A DNA stretch of 64,000 nt, taken from positions 372,001 to 436,000 of the forward strand of contig NZ_CP165734.1 in NCBI RefSeq assembly GCF_041200145.1. The letters are read 5' to 3'. Below the pieces are notes generated by a model. The model worked only from the letters and a program-made list of their open reading frames with translations, did no database searches and was not told the origin of the DNA. Shown piece after piece: positions 7,086-16,212 of this stretch. The DNA comes from Bradyrhizobium sp. LLZ17 (GTDB taxonomy: Bacteria > Pseudomonadota > Alphaproteobacteria > Rhizobiales > Xanthobacteraceae). Made by a program: the position numbers and the translations under genes. Position 1 is the first letter of the stretch. Each line of letters opens with the position of its first letter.

Positions 7086-7817
7086 ATGAGTTCAGCGCCG
7101 CTCGACGACCGCCTGCCACGCTACCAGCGCCTGCGCGACGATCTCGCCGCGCGGATCAACCGCAATGAATGGCGGCCCGGCGAGCCGATCCCGTCCGAAG
7201 CCGAACTCGCTGCACATTACGGTGTTGCCATCGGCACCGTCCGCAAGGCGATCGACCAGCTGGTCTCGGATGTGGTGCTGGAGCGCCAGCAGGGCCGCGG
7301 CACCTTCGTGCGGCGGGCGCGCTTCAATTCCTCGCTGTTCCGCTTCTTCCGGTTCCAGTCCGAGAGCGGCGAGCGCCGCGTTCCGAAGAGCCGCATCATC
7401 CGACGCAAGAGCGTGCCGGCGACGTCGGCTGTCGCATCGGCGCTACGCATTCCCACAGGCGAGCCCGTGATCAGCCTGTCGCGCCTGCGTCTGATCGACG
7501 ACGTACCGCTGCTGGCGGAAGAGATCTGGCTCCAGCAATCGCGCTTCGCAAAAATCCTCGAGATCGACACCGCCGAGTTCGGCGACCTGCTTTATCCGCT
7601 CTACGAAGAACGTTGCGGCGAGGTCGTGGTTTCGGCCGAAGAAATCTTGACGGTCGAGACGGCCAACGAGATGCAGGCGCGGCTGCTGCGGCTTGAGGCG
7701 CATGCGCCGCTGATCGTGATCGAGCGCCTCGCGTTCGATCTGGAGCGGCGGCCGATCGAATGGCGACGGTCGCGCGGACCCGCCGATCGCTTCCGCTACC
7801 ACGCCGAGATCCGGTGA
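7086..7817 (+). CDS. GntR/HutC-family regulator (winged helix plus UTRA domain)
   Basis: 243 residues. The N-terminal winged helix is typical: RYQRLRDDLAARINRNEWRP, GEPIPSEAELAAHYGVAIGT, VRKAIDQLVSDVVLERQQGR, GTFV. The rest is a UTRA effector domain: GEPVISLSRLRLIDDVPLLA, then EERCGEVVVSAEEI and LIVIERLAFDLERRPIEW. HutC-type regulators bind small metabolites through UTRA and usually repress the adjacent catabolic genes. The neighbours are an MFS carrier and an amidohydrolase, so an imported organic acid or lactone is a reasonable ligand. Confidence 0.9.
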   Translation: MSSAPLDDRLPRYQRLRDDLAARINRNEWRPGEPIPSEAELAAHYGVAIGTVRKAIDQLVSDVVLERQQGRGTFVRRARFNSSLFRFFRFQSESGERRVPKSRIIRRKSVPATSAVASALRIPTGEPVISLSRLRLIDDVPLLAEEIWLQQSRFAKILEIDTAEFGDLLYPLYEERCGEVVVSAEEILTVETANEMQARLLRLEAHAPLIVIERLAFDLERRPIEWRRSRGPADRFRYHAEIR

Positions 7818-7864
7818 GAGCGGGCTTCAGCAAGATCAATCAATAACGAATTCAGGGGGAAACA

Positions 7865-9109
7865 ATGGCGAACTGGTACAGTGAATGCTCGCCGCTTGAG
7901 AAGCGGACGTTTTGGGCAAGCTTTGGCGGCTGGGCACTGGATGCGCTCGATGTCCAGATGTTCGGCCTCGCGATTCCGGCGCTGATCGCAGCGTTCGGCA
8001 TCAGCAAGGCCGATGCCGGGCTGCTCGGCTCGGTGACGCTGTTCTTTGGCGCATTCGGCGGCTGGCTCGGCGGCGCGCTCGGCGACCGCTTCGGCCGCGT
8101 CAAGGCACTCCAGATCACGGTCGCGACGTTTGCATTGGCGACCTTCGCCAGCGCGTTTGCGATGAGCTACACCCAGCTTGTCGTACTCAAGGCGATCCAG
8201 GGCGTCGGTTTCGGCGCCGAGTGGGCCTGCGGCGCGGTGCTGATGGCCGAGATCATCCGCCCCGAGCATCGCGGCAAGGCGCTCGGCTCGGTGCAGAGCG
8301 CCTGGGCTGTCGGCTGGGGCGCGGCCGTGCTGCTGTCGGCGCTGATCTTCACCTATGCGCCGGCGGATATCGCCTGGCGGCTGCTGTTTGCGATCGGGCT
8401 CTTGCCTGCGCTTCTGATCATTTTCATTCGCCGTGGTTTGAAAGAGCCGCCGCGTGCCGCAGCAGCCGACGCAAACGCGCCGTTCCTCGCCACGCTCTCC
8501 GGCATCTTCCATCGCGACGTGCTGCGTTCGACCCTGGTCGGCGGCCTGTTCGGCATCGGCGCCCATGGCGGCTATGCCGCGCTGACAACCTTTCTGCCAA
8601 CCTATCTGCGCGAGGTGCGGCACCTGTCGGTGCTGGGCTCCAGCGGCTACCTCGCCGTCATCATCCTTGCCTTCTTCTGCGGCTGTATTGCAAGCGGCAC
8701 CATCAGCGACCGCATCGGCCGCCGCGCCAATGTCGCCTTGTTCGCGGCGGCCTGCATCGTGACGGTGCTGGTCTATATCTTCGCGCCGTTGACGGACGCG
8801 CAGATGCTGGTGCTCGGTTTCCCCCTGGGTTTCTTCTCAGCCGGAATCCCTGCCAGCATGGCCGCACTGTTCAGCGAGCTCTATCCCGCAGGCGTGCGCG
8901 GCACCGGCGTCGGCTTCTGCTACAATTTTGGCCGCATCGTCTCCGCCGCATTCCCGTTCCTGGTCGGCTTCCTCAGCGATCACATCGGGCTCGGAGCGGC
9001 AATCGGCATCGACGCGGCCTTCGCCTATTCGCTTGTGCTGATCGCGGTGCTGCTCCTCCCCGAAACCCGCGGCAAAGTGTTTGAGCAGACTGCTGCGGCG
9101 CGCGCCTGA
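7865..9109 (+). CDS. MFS carrier, organic-acid or aromatic-acid symporter type
   Basis: 414 residues with 12 hydrophobic helices. ATG 7865 follows GGGGGAAACA. The charged Asp in helix 1 (ALDVQMFGLAIPAL), the loop motif GDRFGRVKAL between helices 2 and 3, and the repeated motif SDRIGRRANV in the second half are MFS hallmarks. Helix 1 and loop layout resemble the aromatic-acid:H+ and sialate-type carriers. It lies between gntR and an amidohydrolase gene, which suggests uptake of the amidohydrolase substrate or its product. Exact substrate unknown. Confidence 0.88.
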   Translation: MANWYSECSPLEKRTFWASFGGWALDALDVQMFGLAIPALIAAFGISKADAGLLGSVTLFFGAFGGWLGGALGDRFGRVKALQITVATFALATFASAFAMSYTQLVVLKAIQGVGFGAEWACGAVLMAEIIRPEHRGKALGSVQSAWAVGWGAAVLLSALIFTYAPADIAWRLLFAIGLLPALLIIFIRRGLKEPPRAAAADANAPFLATLSGIFHRDVLRSTLVGGLFGIGAHGGYAALTTFLPTYLREVRHLSVLGSSGYLAVIILAFFCGCIASGTISDRIGRRANVALFAAACIVTVLVYIFAPLTDAQMLVLGFPLGFFSAGIPASMAALFSELYPAGVRGTGVGFCYNFGRIVSAAFPFLVGFLSDHIGLGAAIGIDAAFAYSLVLIAVLLLPETRGKVFEQTAAARA

Positions 9110-9131
9110 CGAAGAATGAGGAGCAATCACC

Positions 9132-10032
9132 ATGATGTTCAGCCAGCGTGGCCTGACCCGCCGCCAGTTCGGCGCCGGCCTTGTATCCCTCGTGCCGGCG
9201 TTGGCCGCCGCGGGCCAAGCGATGAGTGAGACGAGCTTGAAGACCATCGATACCCACGCCCATGTCTTCCATCGCGGGCTAAAACTCGCGCCCGGCCGTC
9301 GCTATGCGCCCGACTATGACGCGCCGCTGTCGCTCTATCTCGAGCAGCTCGACCGCAATGGCATGACCAATGGCGTGCTGGTGCAGCCGAGCTTTCTCGG
9401 TACCGACAATTCCTATCTGGTCGAATGCCTGAAGCAGACCAGCGGCCGCCTGCGCGGCATTGCCGTCGTCGACCCTAAAGTCGCTGCCGATGAGCTGCGT
9501 GCGCTCGATCGTGCCGGCGTTGTCGGCATCCGCCTCAACCTTGTCGGCCAGCCCTTGCCCGATCTCGCCGCCCCCCGAATGGAAGACGCTGCTTGCGGAG
9601 GTGAAAGCGATGGGTTGGCAGGTCGAGATCCAGCGCAACGCCTCCGATCTCGCCGAGCTTGCGCCGAAGCTGCTCGATCACGGCGTCGCGGTGGTGCTCG
9701 ATCATTACGCGCTGCCCGATCCGAAACTCGGCGTTGCCGATCCCGGCTTTCAGTCGGTGCTGAAGCTCGGGGCGACCCGGAGCGTCTGGGTCAAGATCTC
9801 GGCGCCGTACCGCAACGGCGCGGCGGGCGAGAGTTTTGCGAAAGAGGCCTATCCGCTGCTGCGCAACGCTTACGGGCTCGATCGCCTGCTGTGGGGCAGC
9901 GATTGGCCGCACACGCAGTTCGAGGCAACGCAGAATTACGCGAAGAACCGCCAATTTCTCGATGCGCTGATCGTCGACAAAGACGAGCGCGCGAAAGTGC
10001 TGGCCTCGCCCCAGCCGCTGTTCCGCTTCTGA
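9132..10032 (+). pseudogene. Amidohydrolase-2 family hydrolase with Tat signal, frameshifted
   Basis: The N-terminal part starts at ATG 9132 with a Tat signal (RGLTRRQFGAGLVSLVPALA). It continues with the metal-binding IDTHAHVFHRG and the barrel segments NGMTNGVLVQPSFLGTDNSY and GIRLNLVGQPLPDLAAP. The frame then shifts at a run of six C (9571-9576). The other frame carries the rest (WQVEIQRNASDLAELAPKLL, then DHYALP and LLWGSDWPHTQFE) to a TGA at 10030-10032. Removing one C restores a protein of about 299 residues. The family includes 2-pyrone-4,6-dicarboxylate lactonase-type enzymes; the gntR-MFS context suits a lactone or ring-fission acid. A homopolymer indel is also a classic sequencing error. 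Confidence 0.8.
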
Positions 10033-10151
10033 AGCTCTCCGCGATTGCTCCGAATGCTCCGAATTTTGGGGCATGACGGACGATGTTCACGCCTTGTAGA
10101 GTGCTGCGCGAGGCGGCCGGTTGCGGCACGCCATTTGCGTGAGGGTTTTAC

Positions 10152-11162
10152 ATGCAGCGCCGCTACATCACCGTCGACGTGTTCACTGGCCGCGCCTTCG
10201 GCGGCAACCAGCTCGCCGTGGTGCTGGATGCGGCGGGGCTTTCGACCGCGCAGATGCAGGCGATCGCGACCGAGTTCAATTATTCCGAGACGACCTTCGT
10301 GCTGCCGCCGCGCGATAAGGCCAATGACGCCGAGGTGCGCATCTTCACGCCGGTGCGGGAGCTGCCGTTCGCGGGCCATCCCAATGTCGGCACCGCCTTC
10401 GTGCTCGCGACGATCGCGAAGGAGCCGAAGCCGCGTCTGCTGTTCGAGGAGAAGGCTGGGCTCGTGCCGGTTGAGATCGTGCGGGAGCAGGGCCGGGTGG
10501 TCAGCACCGAACTCACGGCGCCGCAGCCGCTCTCGCGGCTCGCGCAGTGTTCCGCCGAAGAGGTCGCGGCCTGCATCTCCTTGACCGCGGAGGACATCAA
10601 GATCGATCGTCACGCGCCGCAGGTTGTCAGCGTGGGAACGCCATTTCTGGTGGCTGAGCTGCATTCGCGCGATGCGCTCAAGCGCGCCAGGCCCGACGCG
10701 GCGGCGTTCGGCAGGGTTCTTCCGCGCGACGGTGCGTTCTCGGTGTGGTTCTATACGCGCGACGTGCCGGCGGCGGAGGCGCCTTGCGAACGCCAAGCGC
10801 GGATGTTCATGCGCGGCGCCAGCGGTCTCGTCGAGGACCCCGCCACCGGCAGCGCCACCGTCGCAGCAGCCGCGTTGTTCGCCGATCTCGATCGCACGCC
10901 TGACGCCGAGTTGAAGCTCACGGTCGGGCAGGGCTATGACATGGGCCGCCCAAGCCTGCTCCTGACGCGCGTGCGCAAGCAGGACGGCAAGATCGTTTCA
11001 GCCCATGTCGGCGGCAACTGCGTGCAGATGATGGAAGGGACGTTCCGGCTGGCGGGGAGGGGTAGAGGCGCATCGTCTAGCACGCTCTCTCCAGTCGTCA
11101 TTCCGGGGCAGCGCAAAAGCGCTGAGCCCGGAATCCATTCATCGATTGACTCTGTGGCTTGA
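10152..11162 (+). CDS. PhzF-family isomerase/epimerase-like protein
   Basis: 336 residues. The fold signatures are clear: YITVDVFTGRAFGGNQLAVV, EFNYSETTFVLPP with the catalytic Glu of the family, AEVRIFTPVRELPFAGHPNV and, in the second half, DPATGSATVAAAAL. PhzF proteins catalyse isomerisation of small acids such as dihydrohydroxyanthranilate, but most relatives have unknown substrates. The normal domain ends at about HVGGNCVQMMEGTF. The last 22 residues (VIPGQRKSAEPGI onward) come from a family A palindromic repeat, so the original stop codon seems to have been lost. The neighbouring amidohydrolase does not clearly suggest a pathway. Confidence 0.88.
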   Translation: MQRRYITVDVFTGRAFGGNQLAVVLDAAGLSTAQMQAIATEFNYSETTFVLPPRDKANDAEVRIFTPVRELPFAGHPNVGTAFVLATIAKEPKPRLLFEEKAGLVPVEIVREQGRVVSTELTAPQPLSRLAQCSAEEVAACISLTAEDIKIDRHAPQVVSVGTPFLVAELHSRDALKRARPDAAAFGRVLPRDGAFSVWFYTRDVPAAEAPCERQARMFMRGASGLVEDPATGSATVAAAALFADLDRTPDAELKLTVGQGYDMGRPSLLLTRVRKQDGKIVSAHVGGNCVQMMEGTFRLAGRGRGASSSTLSPVVIPGQRKSAEPGIHSSIDSVA

Positions 11163-11200
11163 TGGATTCCGGGCTCGCGCTATGCGCGCCCCGGAATGAC
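11097..11200. repeat. Dispersed palindromic repeat, family A, copy 2
   Basis: GTCATTCCGGGGCAGCGC at the left pairs with GCGCGCCCCGGAATGAC at the right. The inner arms GGAATCCAT and ATGGATTCCGGGCTC also pair. The left half encodes the tail of the PhzF-like protein; the right half runs up to the end of the DUF488 gene. Confidence 0.85.
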
Positions 11201-11207
11201 ATGCAGA

Positions 11208-11669
11208 CTACACCTGTCGCCCCGCCAAATTCTTCACCACCACCCCATCCCGCTCCTCGATCACCTCCGCGATCATCTGGCGATGGCAGTGGGTGTGGTC
11301 GCGCTCATAGCAGAGCAGGCAGACCGGGCCGGCCTTCTTCACCAGCGCCGAGAGCTCGTCGATCTCTTCTTTGGCCTGCGGCGTCTTCAGGTGTTTCGCG
11401 TAGATCCTTTCGAGCATGTCGTAGTGCCCGCTGCGCGCGGCGAGGCGGCCTTCCTTGGGTGTACCGAGCGCGGCGAGATGGACGTAGGCGATACCGCGTT
11501 CATCCAGGCCTGCGGCAAGCTGCTTCTTCGAAAAGCCCGGGCGCCGCGACGATGTCACAGCGCGGACGTCGACCACGAGCTTGACACCGGCCTGCTCCAG
11601 CTCGTCCAGCACGGCCTTGGGCGGCGTCTGCTCATAACCGATGGTGAAGAGCTTCTTTGTCTTTGCCAT
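11208..11669 (-). CDS. DUF488-family protein
   Basis: About 153 residues from ATG 11669 (the frame is open to 11687). DUF488 features are IGYEQTPPKAVLDELEQAGV, the VDVRAVTSSRRPGFSK block and, near the C-terminus, CLLCYERDHTHCHRQMIAE, whose Cys/His residues are characteristic. The function is unproven. It lies 10 bases downstream of a DUF72 gene on the same strand; the two families often occur together. The start at 11669 is preferred because GGGTGG precedes it and it avoids overlapping the DUF72 frame. Confidence 0.85.
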   Translation of the reverse strand: MAKTKKLFTIGYEQTPPKAVLDELEQAGVKLVVDVRAVTSSRRPGFSKKQLAAGLDERGIAYVHLAALGTPKEGRLAARSGHYDMLERIYAKHLKTPQAKEEIDELSALVKKAGPVCLLCYERDHTHCHRQMIAEVIEERDGVVVKNLAGRQV

Positions 11670-11679
11670 GAACCACCCG

Positions 11680-12501
11680 TCAGGCAACGCGCGCGATCAG
11701 TTCCATGGCGCCGGCCGGTGCGCGCACCTTGCCTTCGTGAATGACATACGCGAACACGTCGCGCGGTTCCTTCTTCGGCTTGGCCTTGTCGACCTTCGGC
11801 AAATCGTCGGGTTCGCTTCCCTCGGCCCAGGCCTGAAACCGCTTGCTCCAGGCGTCGAGCTGCTTCGGCGGGTAACAGGTCTTGATCTCGTCATTACCCT
11901 TCTGAAGCCGCGCGTAGACGAAATCACCGGCGACGTCTGCGATCGCCGGATATTTGCCATGCTCGGCAAATACCACCGGCGTTTCGAATTCGCGGATCAG
12001 CGCGACGAAGTCCGGCGTACAAAAACTGTCGTGGCGGACCTCCACGACATGGCGCAGCGCGCGGCCGTCGAGCTTGCGAGGCAGCAGCTCGAGGAACTTG
12101 CCGAAATCGGCGCCGTCGAATTTTTTGGTCGGCGCGAACTGCCAGAGCACGGGGCCGAGATGGTCGCCGAGCTCCAGCACGCCGGAATCGTAGAACCGCT
12201 TGATGGAATCGCCGGCCTCCGCCAGCACGCGGCGATTGGTGGCAAAGCGTGGCCCCTTGACCGAGAACACAAAACCTTCCGGGACTTCGCTTGCCCATTT
12301 GCGAAAGCTCTCTGGCTTCTGCGAGCCGTAATAGGTGCCGTTGATCTCGATCGAGGTCAGCTTCGAGGCGGCGTAGGAGAGCTCCTTCGCCTGCGTCAGC
12401 TTTTCCGGATAGAACACGCCGCGCCAGGGCTCAAAGGTCCAGCCGCCGACGCCGATGAAGATGTTGCCGGATTTTTTTGACGCGGTTTTTGCTTTGGCCA
12501 C
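11680..12501 (-). CDS. DUF72-family TIM-barrel protein
   Basis: 273 residues. The segments GNIFIGVGGWTFEPWRGVFY, YAASKLTSIEINGTYYGSQK, SFRKWASEVPEGFVFSVKGP and LGPVLWQFAPTKKFD are the conserved N-terminal blocks of DUF72 (YecE-like). The family has a TIM-barrel fold and no established activity. The N-terminus is Lys/Ala rich (MAKAKTASKKSG). The gene probably forms a two-gene operon with DUF488 downstream. Nothing local suggests a substrate. Confidence 0.88.
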   Translation of the reverse strand: MAKAKTASKKSGNIFIGVGGWTFEPWRGVFYPEKLTQAKELSYAASKLTSIEINGTYYGSQKPESFRKWASEVPEGFVFSVKGPRFATNRRVLAEAGDSIKRFYDSGVLELGDHLGPVLWQFAPTKKFDGADFGKFLELLPRKLDGRALRHVVEVRHDSFCTPDFVALIREFETPVVFAEHGKYPAIADVAGDFVYARLQKGNDEIKTCYPPKQLDAWSKRFQAWAEGSEPDDLPKVDKAKPKKEPRDVFAYVIHEGKVRAPAGAMELIARVA

Positions 12502-12621
12502 GGGCGCAACTCACATCGTCGAGGAGGGGAGGGCCGTCATCCTAATCAAACCAGATGTGATTGGCCAGTTGCCGTCTCCCGTCTAAGCTCGCGGTGGAAT
12601 CTGCAAAAAAAGGAGAACAAG

Positions 12622-13017
12622 ATGCGGATGCTGATGATGGGAGCGGCGCTCGCAATGATGACATCTGCCGCCATCACTTCTGCCGTCACGACATCAGCTG
12701 TCATGGCGGAGGACAACGATGCGAAAGGTGCGCAGAAGCTCGCGATGCAGGGCCGCGACGATTACTGGCATTGCCTGGCGCGCGAATATTCGCGGAATAG
12801 CAATCAGGGCCTGTCGGAACAGGATTTTGGCCGATCGGTCGCGGGGGCCTGTCCGTCGGAGCGCCAGTCCTACCGGGTGGCGCTGCTTGATTATCTCACC
12901 GCGCAGTATCCGACCATCGATGCCGGCGCCCATCTCGCGACCGCGAACAGGGCGGTGGAGTCGGCGCAGAAGGACATCGTGACGGCCTTCGTCAAGCACC
13001 GGCCGCCAGTACAGTAG
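12622..13017 (+). CDS. Secreted hypothetical protein with two cysteines
   Basis: 131 residues from ATG 12622, with a strong ribosome-binding site (AAAGGAGAACAAG). The N-terminal 28 residues (MRMLMMGAALAMMTSAAITS and on to VMAEDN) are a Sec signal peptide cleaved near MA-ED. The mature part has two cysteines (YWHCLAREY and GACPSERQSY) and is otherwise helical, ending in KHRPPVQ. No family is recognised. The gene ends 4 bases before the next small frame. Confidence 0.7.
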   Translation: MRMLMMGAALAMMTSAAITSAVTTSAVMAEDNDAKGAQKLAMQGRDDYWHCLAREYSRNSNQGLSEQDFGRSVAGACPSERQSYRVALLDYLTAQYPTIDAGAHLATANRAVESAQKDIVTAFVKHRPPVQ

Positions 13018-13021
13018 GGGA

Positions 13022-13297
13022 GTGGCGGACCCCTTCCGGCCGCGCGTTCATCCGTGGTATTACTGGGCCGATCTGGAACGGGGACGGGTTCGCATGTCGT
13101 CTGAGTCGGTAGGGGGCATTTTTGGCGCGATCGTCGCCGCGGTGGTGCTTGCGGTCGCTGTCGTGTTTGGGCCGATCGGCCAATATGGCAAGCCGCCCAA
13201 GCCGGTGAAGTCCGACGCAGCCCCTGCTGCGGCGCCCGCGGCCCCCGCCGCGCCCGCACCGCGCGGCCCGGTGATCCGGGAAGTCCCGAACCAATAA
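13022..13297 (+). CDS. Small membrane-anchored Ala/Pro-rich hypothetical protein
   Basis: The frame from GTG 13022 gives 91 residues; ATG 13094 would give 67 (MSSESVGGIFGA). Both contain one membrane helix (GGIFGAIVAAVVLAVAVVFG) followed by a periplasmic or cytoplasmic tail rich in Ala and Pro (PAAAPAAPAAPAPRG). The GTG form starts 2 bases after a GGGGA and 4 bases after the preceding gene, suggesting coupling. No family is recognised; such proteins are common in Bradyrhizobium. Confidence 0.5.
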   Translation: MADPFRPRVHPWYYWADLERGRVRMSSESVGGIFGAIVAAVVLAVAVVFGPIGQYGKPPKPVKSDAAPAAAPAAPAAPAPRGPVIREVPNQ

Positions 13298-13538
13298 GGG
13301 CCTGAAAAAGGCAGTTCCGACCCCTTGCGAGGCGCCCGTGCCGTTCCTATTTAGGCTGAGACGGCAACGTTGAGTGACAATCTCCGTTGTCGAAACGACC
13401 TTGGAATAGCTTGGCCCGCGCCGGATGTACGCGCGGTCCGCCGTTCCGGGGTCGTTGGCATTTTGCGGCCCTTTTGGGCCGATCCCCAGAGAAACCCCGG
13501 CTTGGCAGCGCAGGACGCGGCGGATATACGCTGCCGTC

Positions 13539-14675
13539 ATGAATGAAGCGATCAGACCGGGCCCCGAAAATCCCCCCCAAGCGAGCTCGCGATCGCCGGA
13601 AGTTTCGGTCATCGTCCCGACCTTCAACGAGCGCGACAATGTCACGGTGCTGTACCGGCGGCTTGAAGCGTCGCTTGCCGGCGTTGCCTGGGAGGTCGTG
13701 TTCGTCGATGACAATTCGCCCGATGGCACCTGGGACGTGGTGCGTGCGTTGGCGCAGCGCGACAGCCGCGTGCGCTGCATCCGCCGCATCGGCCGCCGCG
13801 GCCTGTCCGGAGCCTGCATCGAGGGCATCCTTGCCTCCAGCGCACCCTATGCGGCCGTGATCGACGCCGATCTCCAGCACGACGAGACGCAACTGCCGAA
13901 AATGCTGTCGCTGCTTGCAAGCGGGCAGGCCGACCTCGTGGTCGGCAGCCGCTACATCGAGGGGTACAAGAGCGAAGGCTTCAACAAGCAGCGTGCCGGC
14001 GCCAGCGCGCTTGCGACCGAGGTCGCGAAGAAGATGCTGCGGGTCGAGATCGCCGATCCCATGAGCGGCTTCTTCATGGTTCGCCGCGACCGTTTCGAGG
14101 AGTTGGCGCCGAAACTGTCGGTGCACGGCTTCAAGATCCTGCTCGATTTGGTTGCGACCGCGCATGGCACGTTGCGCGCCGTCGAGATTCCCTACACCTT
14201 CGGTCAACGCCAGCACGGCGAGAGCAAGCTCGATTCCATGGTCGCGCTCGATTTCATCGGCCTGGTGCTGGCGAAGCTGAGCAATGACACCGTCTCGCTG
14301 CGCTTCATCCTGTTCGCGATGGTCGGCGGCATCGGTCTCGTGGTGCATCTCACCACGCTGTTCATTGCGCTCGAGCTGATCAAGGTGCCGTTCGCGGAGG
14401 CGCAGGCCGCCGGCGCCATCGTCGCCATGACCAGCAATTTCGTCCTCAATAACTTCCTGACCTATCGCGATCAGCGGCTGAAGGGCTTTGCGCTCCTGAG
14501 CGGCCTGATCATGTTCTACGTGGTGTGCAGCGTCGGCCTGCTTGCCAATGTCGGCGTCGCCTTCTCGGTCTACGACCAGGAGCCGATCTGGTGGCTGGCC
14601 GGCATGGCCGGCGCGCTGATGGGCGTGGTGTGGAACTACGCGATGTCCGGACTGTTCGTCTGGCGCAAGAAATAG
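13539..14675 (+). CDS. GT2 polyprenyl-phosphate glycosyltransferase fused to a GtrA domain
   Basis: 378 residues from ATG 13539 (the frame is open upstream to 13425 without support). The N-terminal GT-A domain has VSVIVPTFNERDNVTVLYRR, FVDDNSPDGTWDVVRAL and the DADLQHDE metal motif; this matches dolichol-phosphate mannose synthase type enzymes. After about residue 250 come four helices of a GtrA domain (FILFAMVGGIGLVVHLTTLF, NFVLNNFLTYRDQRLKG). Such fusions make and help flip undecaprenyl-phosphate sugars. The GT39 gene 18 bases downstream would use them as donors to modify an envelope glycan or lipid. Confidence 0.93.
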   Translation: MNEAIRPGPENPPQASSRSPEVSVIVPTFNERDNVTVLYRRLEASLAGVAWEVVFVDDNSPDGTWDVVRALAQRDSRVRCIRRIGRRGLSGACIEGILASSAPYAAVIDADLQHDETQLPKMLSLLASGQADLVVGSRYIEGYKSEGFNKQRAGASALATEVAKKMLRVEIADPMSGFFMVRRDRFEELAPKLSVHGFKILLDLVATAHGTLRAVEIPYTFGQRQHGESKLDSMVALDFIGLVLAKLSNDTVSLRFILFAMVGGIGLVVHLTTLFIALELIKVPFAEAQAAGAIVAMTSNFVLNNFLTYRDQRLKGFALLSGLIMFYVVCSVGLLANVGVAFSVYDQEPIWWLAGMAGALMGVVWNYAMSGLFVWRKK

Positions 14676-14693
14676 CGCGCCGAGGAATCTGGC

Positions 14694-16199
14694 ATGGGCG
14701 GGGCTGACGCGCGGATCATCCGCAATACGGCGCTGGTGATCCTTGCGCTGCTCGGCTTGCGGCTCGTTGCGGCCGCCTTCACGCCGATCACCTTCGACGA
14801 AGCCTATTACTGGATGTGGTCGAAGAGCCTGGCGGGCGGCTATTACGACCATCCGCCGATGGTCGCCTATGTGATCCGCGCCGGCACCATGATCGCCGGC
14901 GATACCGAGCTCGGCGTCCGCCTCGTCTCGGTCCTGCTTGCTTTGCCGATGAGCTACGCGATCTACCGCTCGGCTGCGATCCTGTTCGGCGGCGCGCGGG
15001 TGGCGGCGACCAGCGCCATCCTGCTCAACGTCACGCTGATGGTGGCGGTCGGCACGCTGATCGTGACGCCCGACGCGCCGCTGCTGGTGGCCTCCAGCTT
15101 CGTTTTGTTTTTTCTGGCAAAGGTGCTCGAGACCGGCCGCGGTGCCTGGTGGCTCGCGGTCGGCGCCGCCGTCGGCGCGGCGCTGCTGTCGAAATACACC
15201 GCCATGTTCTTTGGCCCTGCGATCCTGATCTGGCTCGCGGCGGTCCCGAAGCTGCGGCGCTGGTTTCTCTCGCCCTGGCCCTATCTCGGCGGCCTCGTTG
15301 CGCTCGCGCTGTTTTCGCCGGTGATCCTCTGGAATGCGGATCATCAATGGGTCTCGTTCGCAAAGCAGCTCGGGCGCGCGCGGATCGAGGATTTCCGGCC
15401 CGTCTTCATCGCCGAGCTGATCCCGACCCAGATCGCGTTCGCAACCCCGCTGGTCTTCATCCTCGGTGCCATGGGGCTGCACGCGCTGACCTGGCGCCGC
15501 GCCGGCGCGCTGGCCTCGCGCGTGCTGATCGAGGCGTTGTTCTGGACCATCGTCGGCTATTTCGTCTGGCATTCGCTGCATGCCCGCGTCGAGGCGAACT
15601 GGTTCGCGCCGGTCTATCCGCCTTTTGTCGTCGCCGCGGCGGCCGCCGCCAATCTCGTGCAGTGGAAACCGCGTGCGCGACGGCTGGTGGATTTTTGTCT
15701 GCGCTGGGCGGCGCCAGCCGGCATCGTGATGTTCGCAGCGCTCATCGTGCAGGCCAATACCGGCTGGCTGTCCGGCTACCGCCGCGATTCGACCGTGCGC
15801 AGCGTCGGCGTCGGCTGGCGCGAGCTTGCCGCCGGCATCGAAGCCGCGCGGGTCCGGACCGGGGCGACTTGCGTGCTGGCGCCGGATTACGGCACCACGG
15901 GCTGGCTCGCCTTCTATCTGCCGCGCGGCACCTGCGTGGTGCAGCGGAACCAGCGCATCCGCTGGGTCAACATGCCCGAGCCCGATGCAAAACTGCTGGC
16001 GGGCAAGCTGATCTATGTCGACGAGCCGCGTCCCGATGGCCAGCCCTTCCTCAGGGACCTCTTTGCGCAGGTGACGCGCGTTGCGGAATTGCAGCGCAAG
16101 CGCGGTCCGCTCGTCATCGAGACCTATGCCGTTGATCTGCTGGAAGGCGCCAAGGGCGACGTGCTGGACCGCTCGCCACCGCCGGAAGCGCAGCCGTAG
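14694..16199 (+). CDS. GT39-family (ArnT-like) membrane glycosyltransferase
   Basis: 501 residues with about ten hydrophobic helices. The first periplasmic loop holds the catalytic acidic motif FDEAYYWMWSKSLAGGYYDH, with PPMVAYVIRA following. GT39/PMT enzymes take a sugar from a lipid carrier and place it on a protein or lipid acceptor at the periplasmic face. The C-terminal third is a soluble domain (TGATCVLAPDYGTTGWLAFY). It is the second gene after the GT2-GtrA transferase, its presumed donor maker. The acceptor is unknown. A related enzyme is encoded at 57249-58922. Confidence 0.9.
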   Translation: MGGADARIIRNTALVILALLGLRLVAAAFTPITFDEAYYWMWSKSLAGGYYDHPPMVAYVIRAGTMIAGDTELGVRLVSVLLALPMSYAIYRSAAILFGGARVAATSAILLNVTLMVAVGTLIVTPDAPLLVASSFVLFFLAKVLETGRGAWWLAVGAAVGAALLSKYTAMFFGPAILIWLAAVPKLRRWFLSPWPYLGGLVALALFSPVILWNADHQWVSFAKQLGRARIEDFRPVFIAELIPTQIAFATPLVFILGAMGLHALTWRRAGALASRVLIEALFWTIVGYFVWHSLHARVEANWFAPVYPPFVVAAAAAANLVQWKPRARRLVDFCLRWAAPAGIVMFAALIVQANTGWLSGYRRDSTVRSVGVGWRELAAGIEAARVRTGATCVLAPDYGTTGWLAFYLPRGTCVVQRNQRIRWVNMPEPDAKLLAGKLIYVDEPRPDGQPFLRDLFAQVTRVAELQRKRGPLVIETYAVDLLEGAKGDVLDRSPPPEAQP

Positions 16200-16212
16200 C
16201 GGCGCGACCCGC

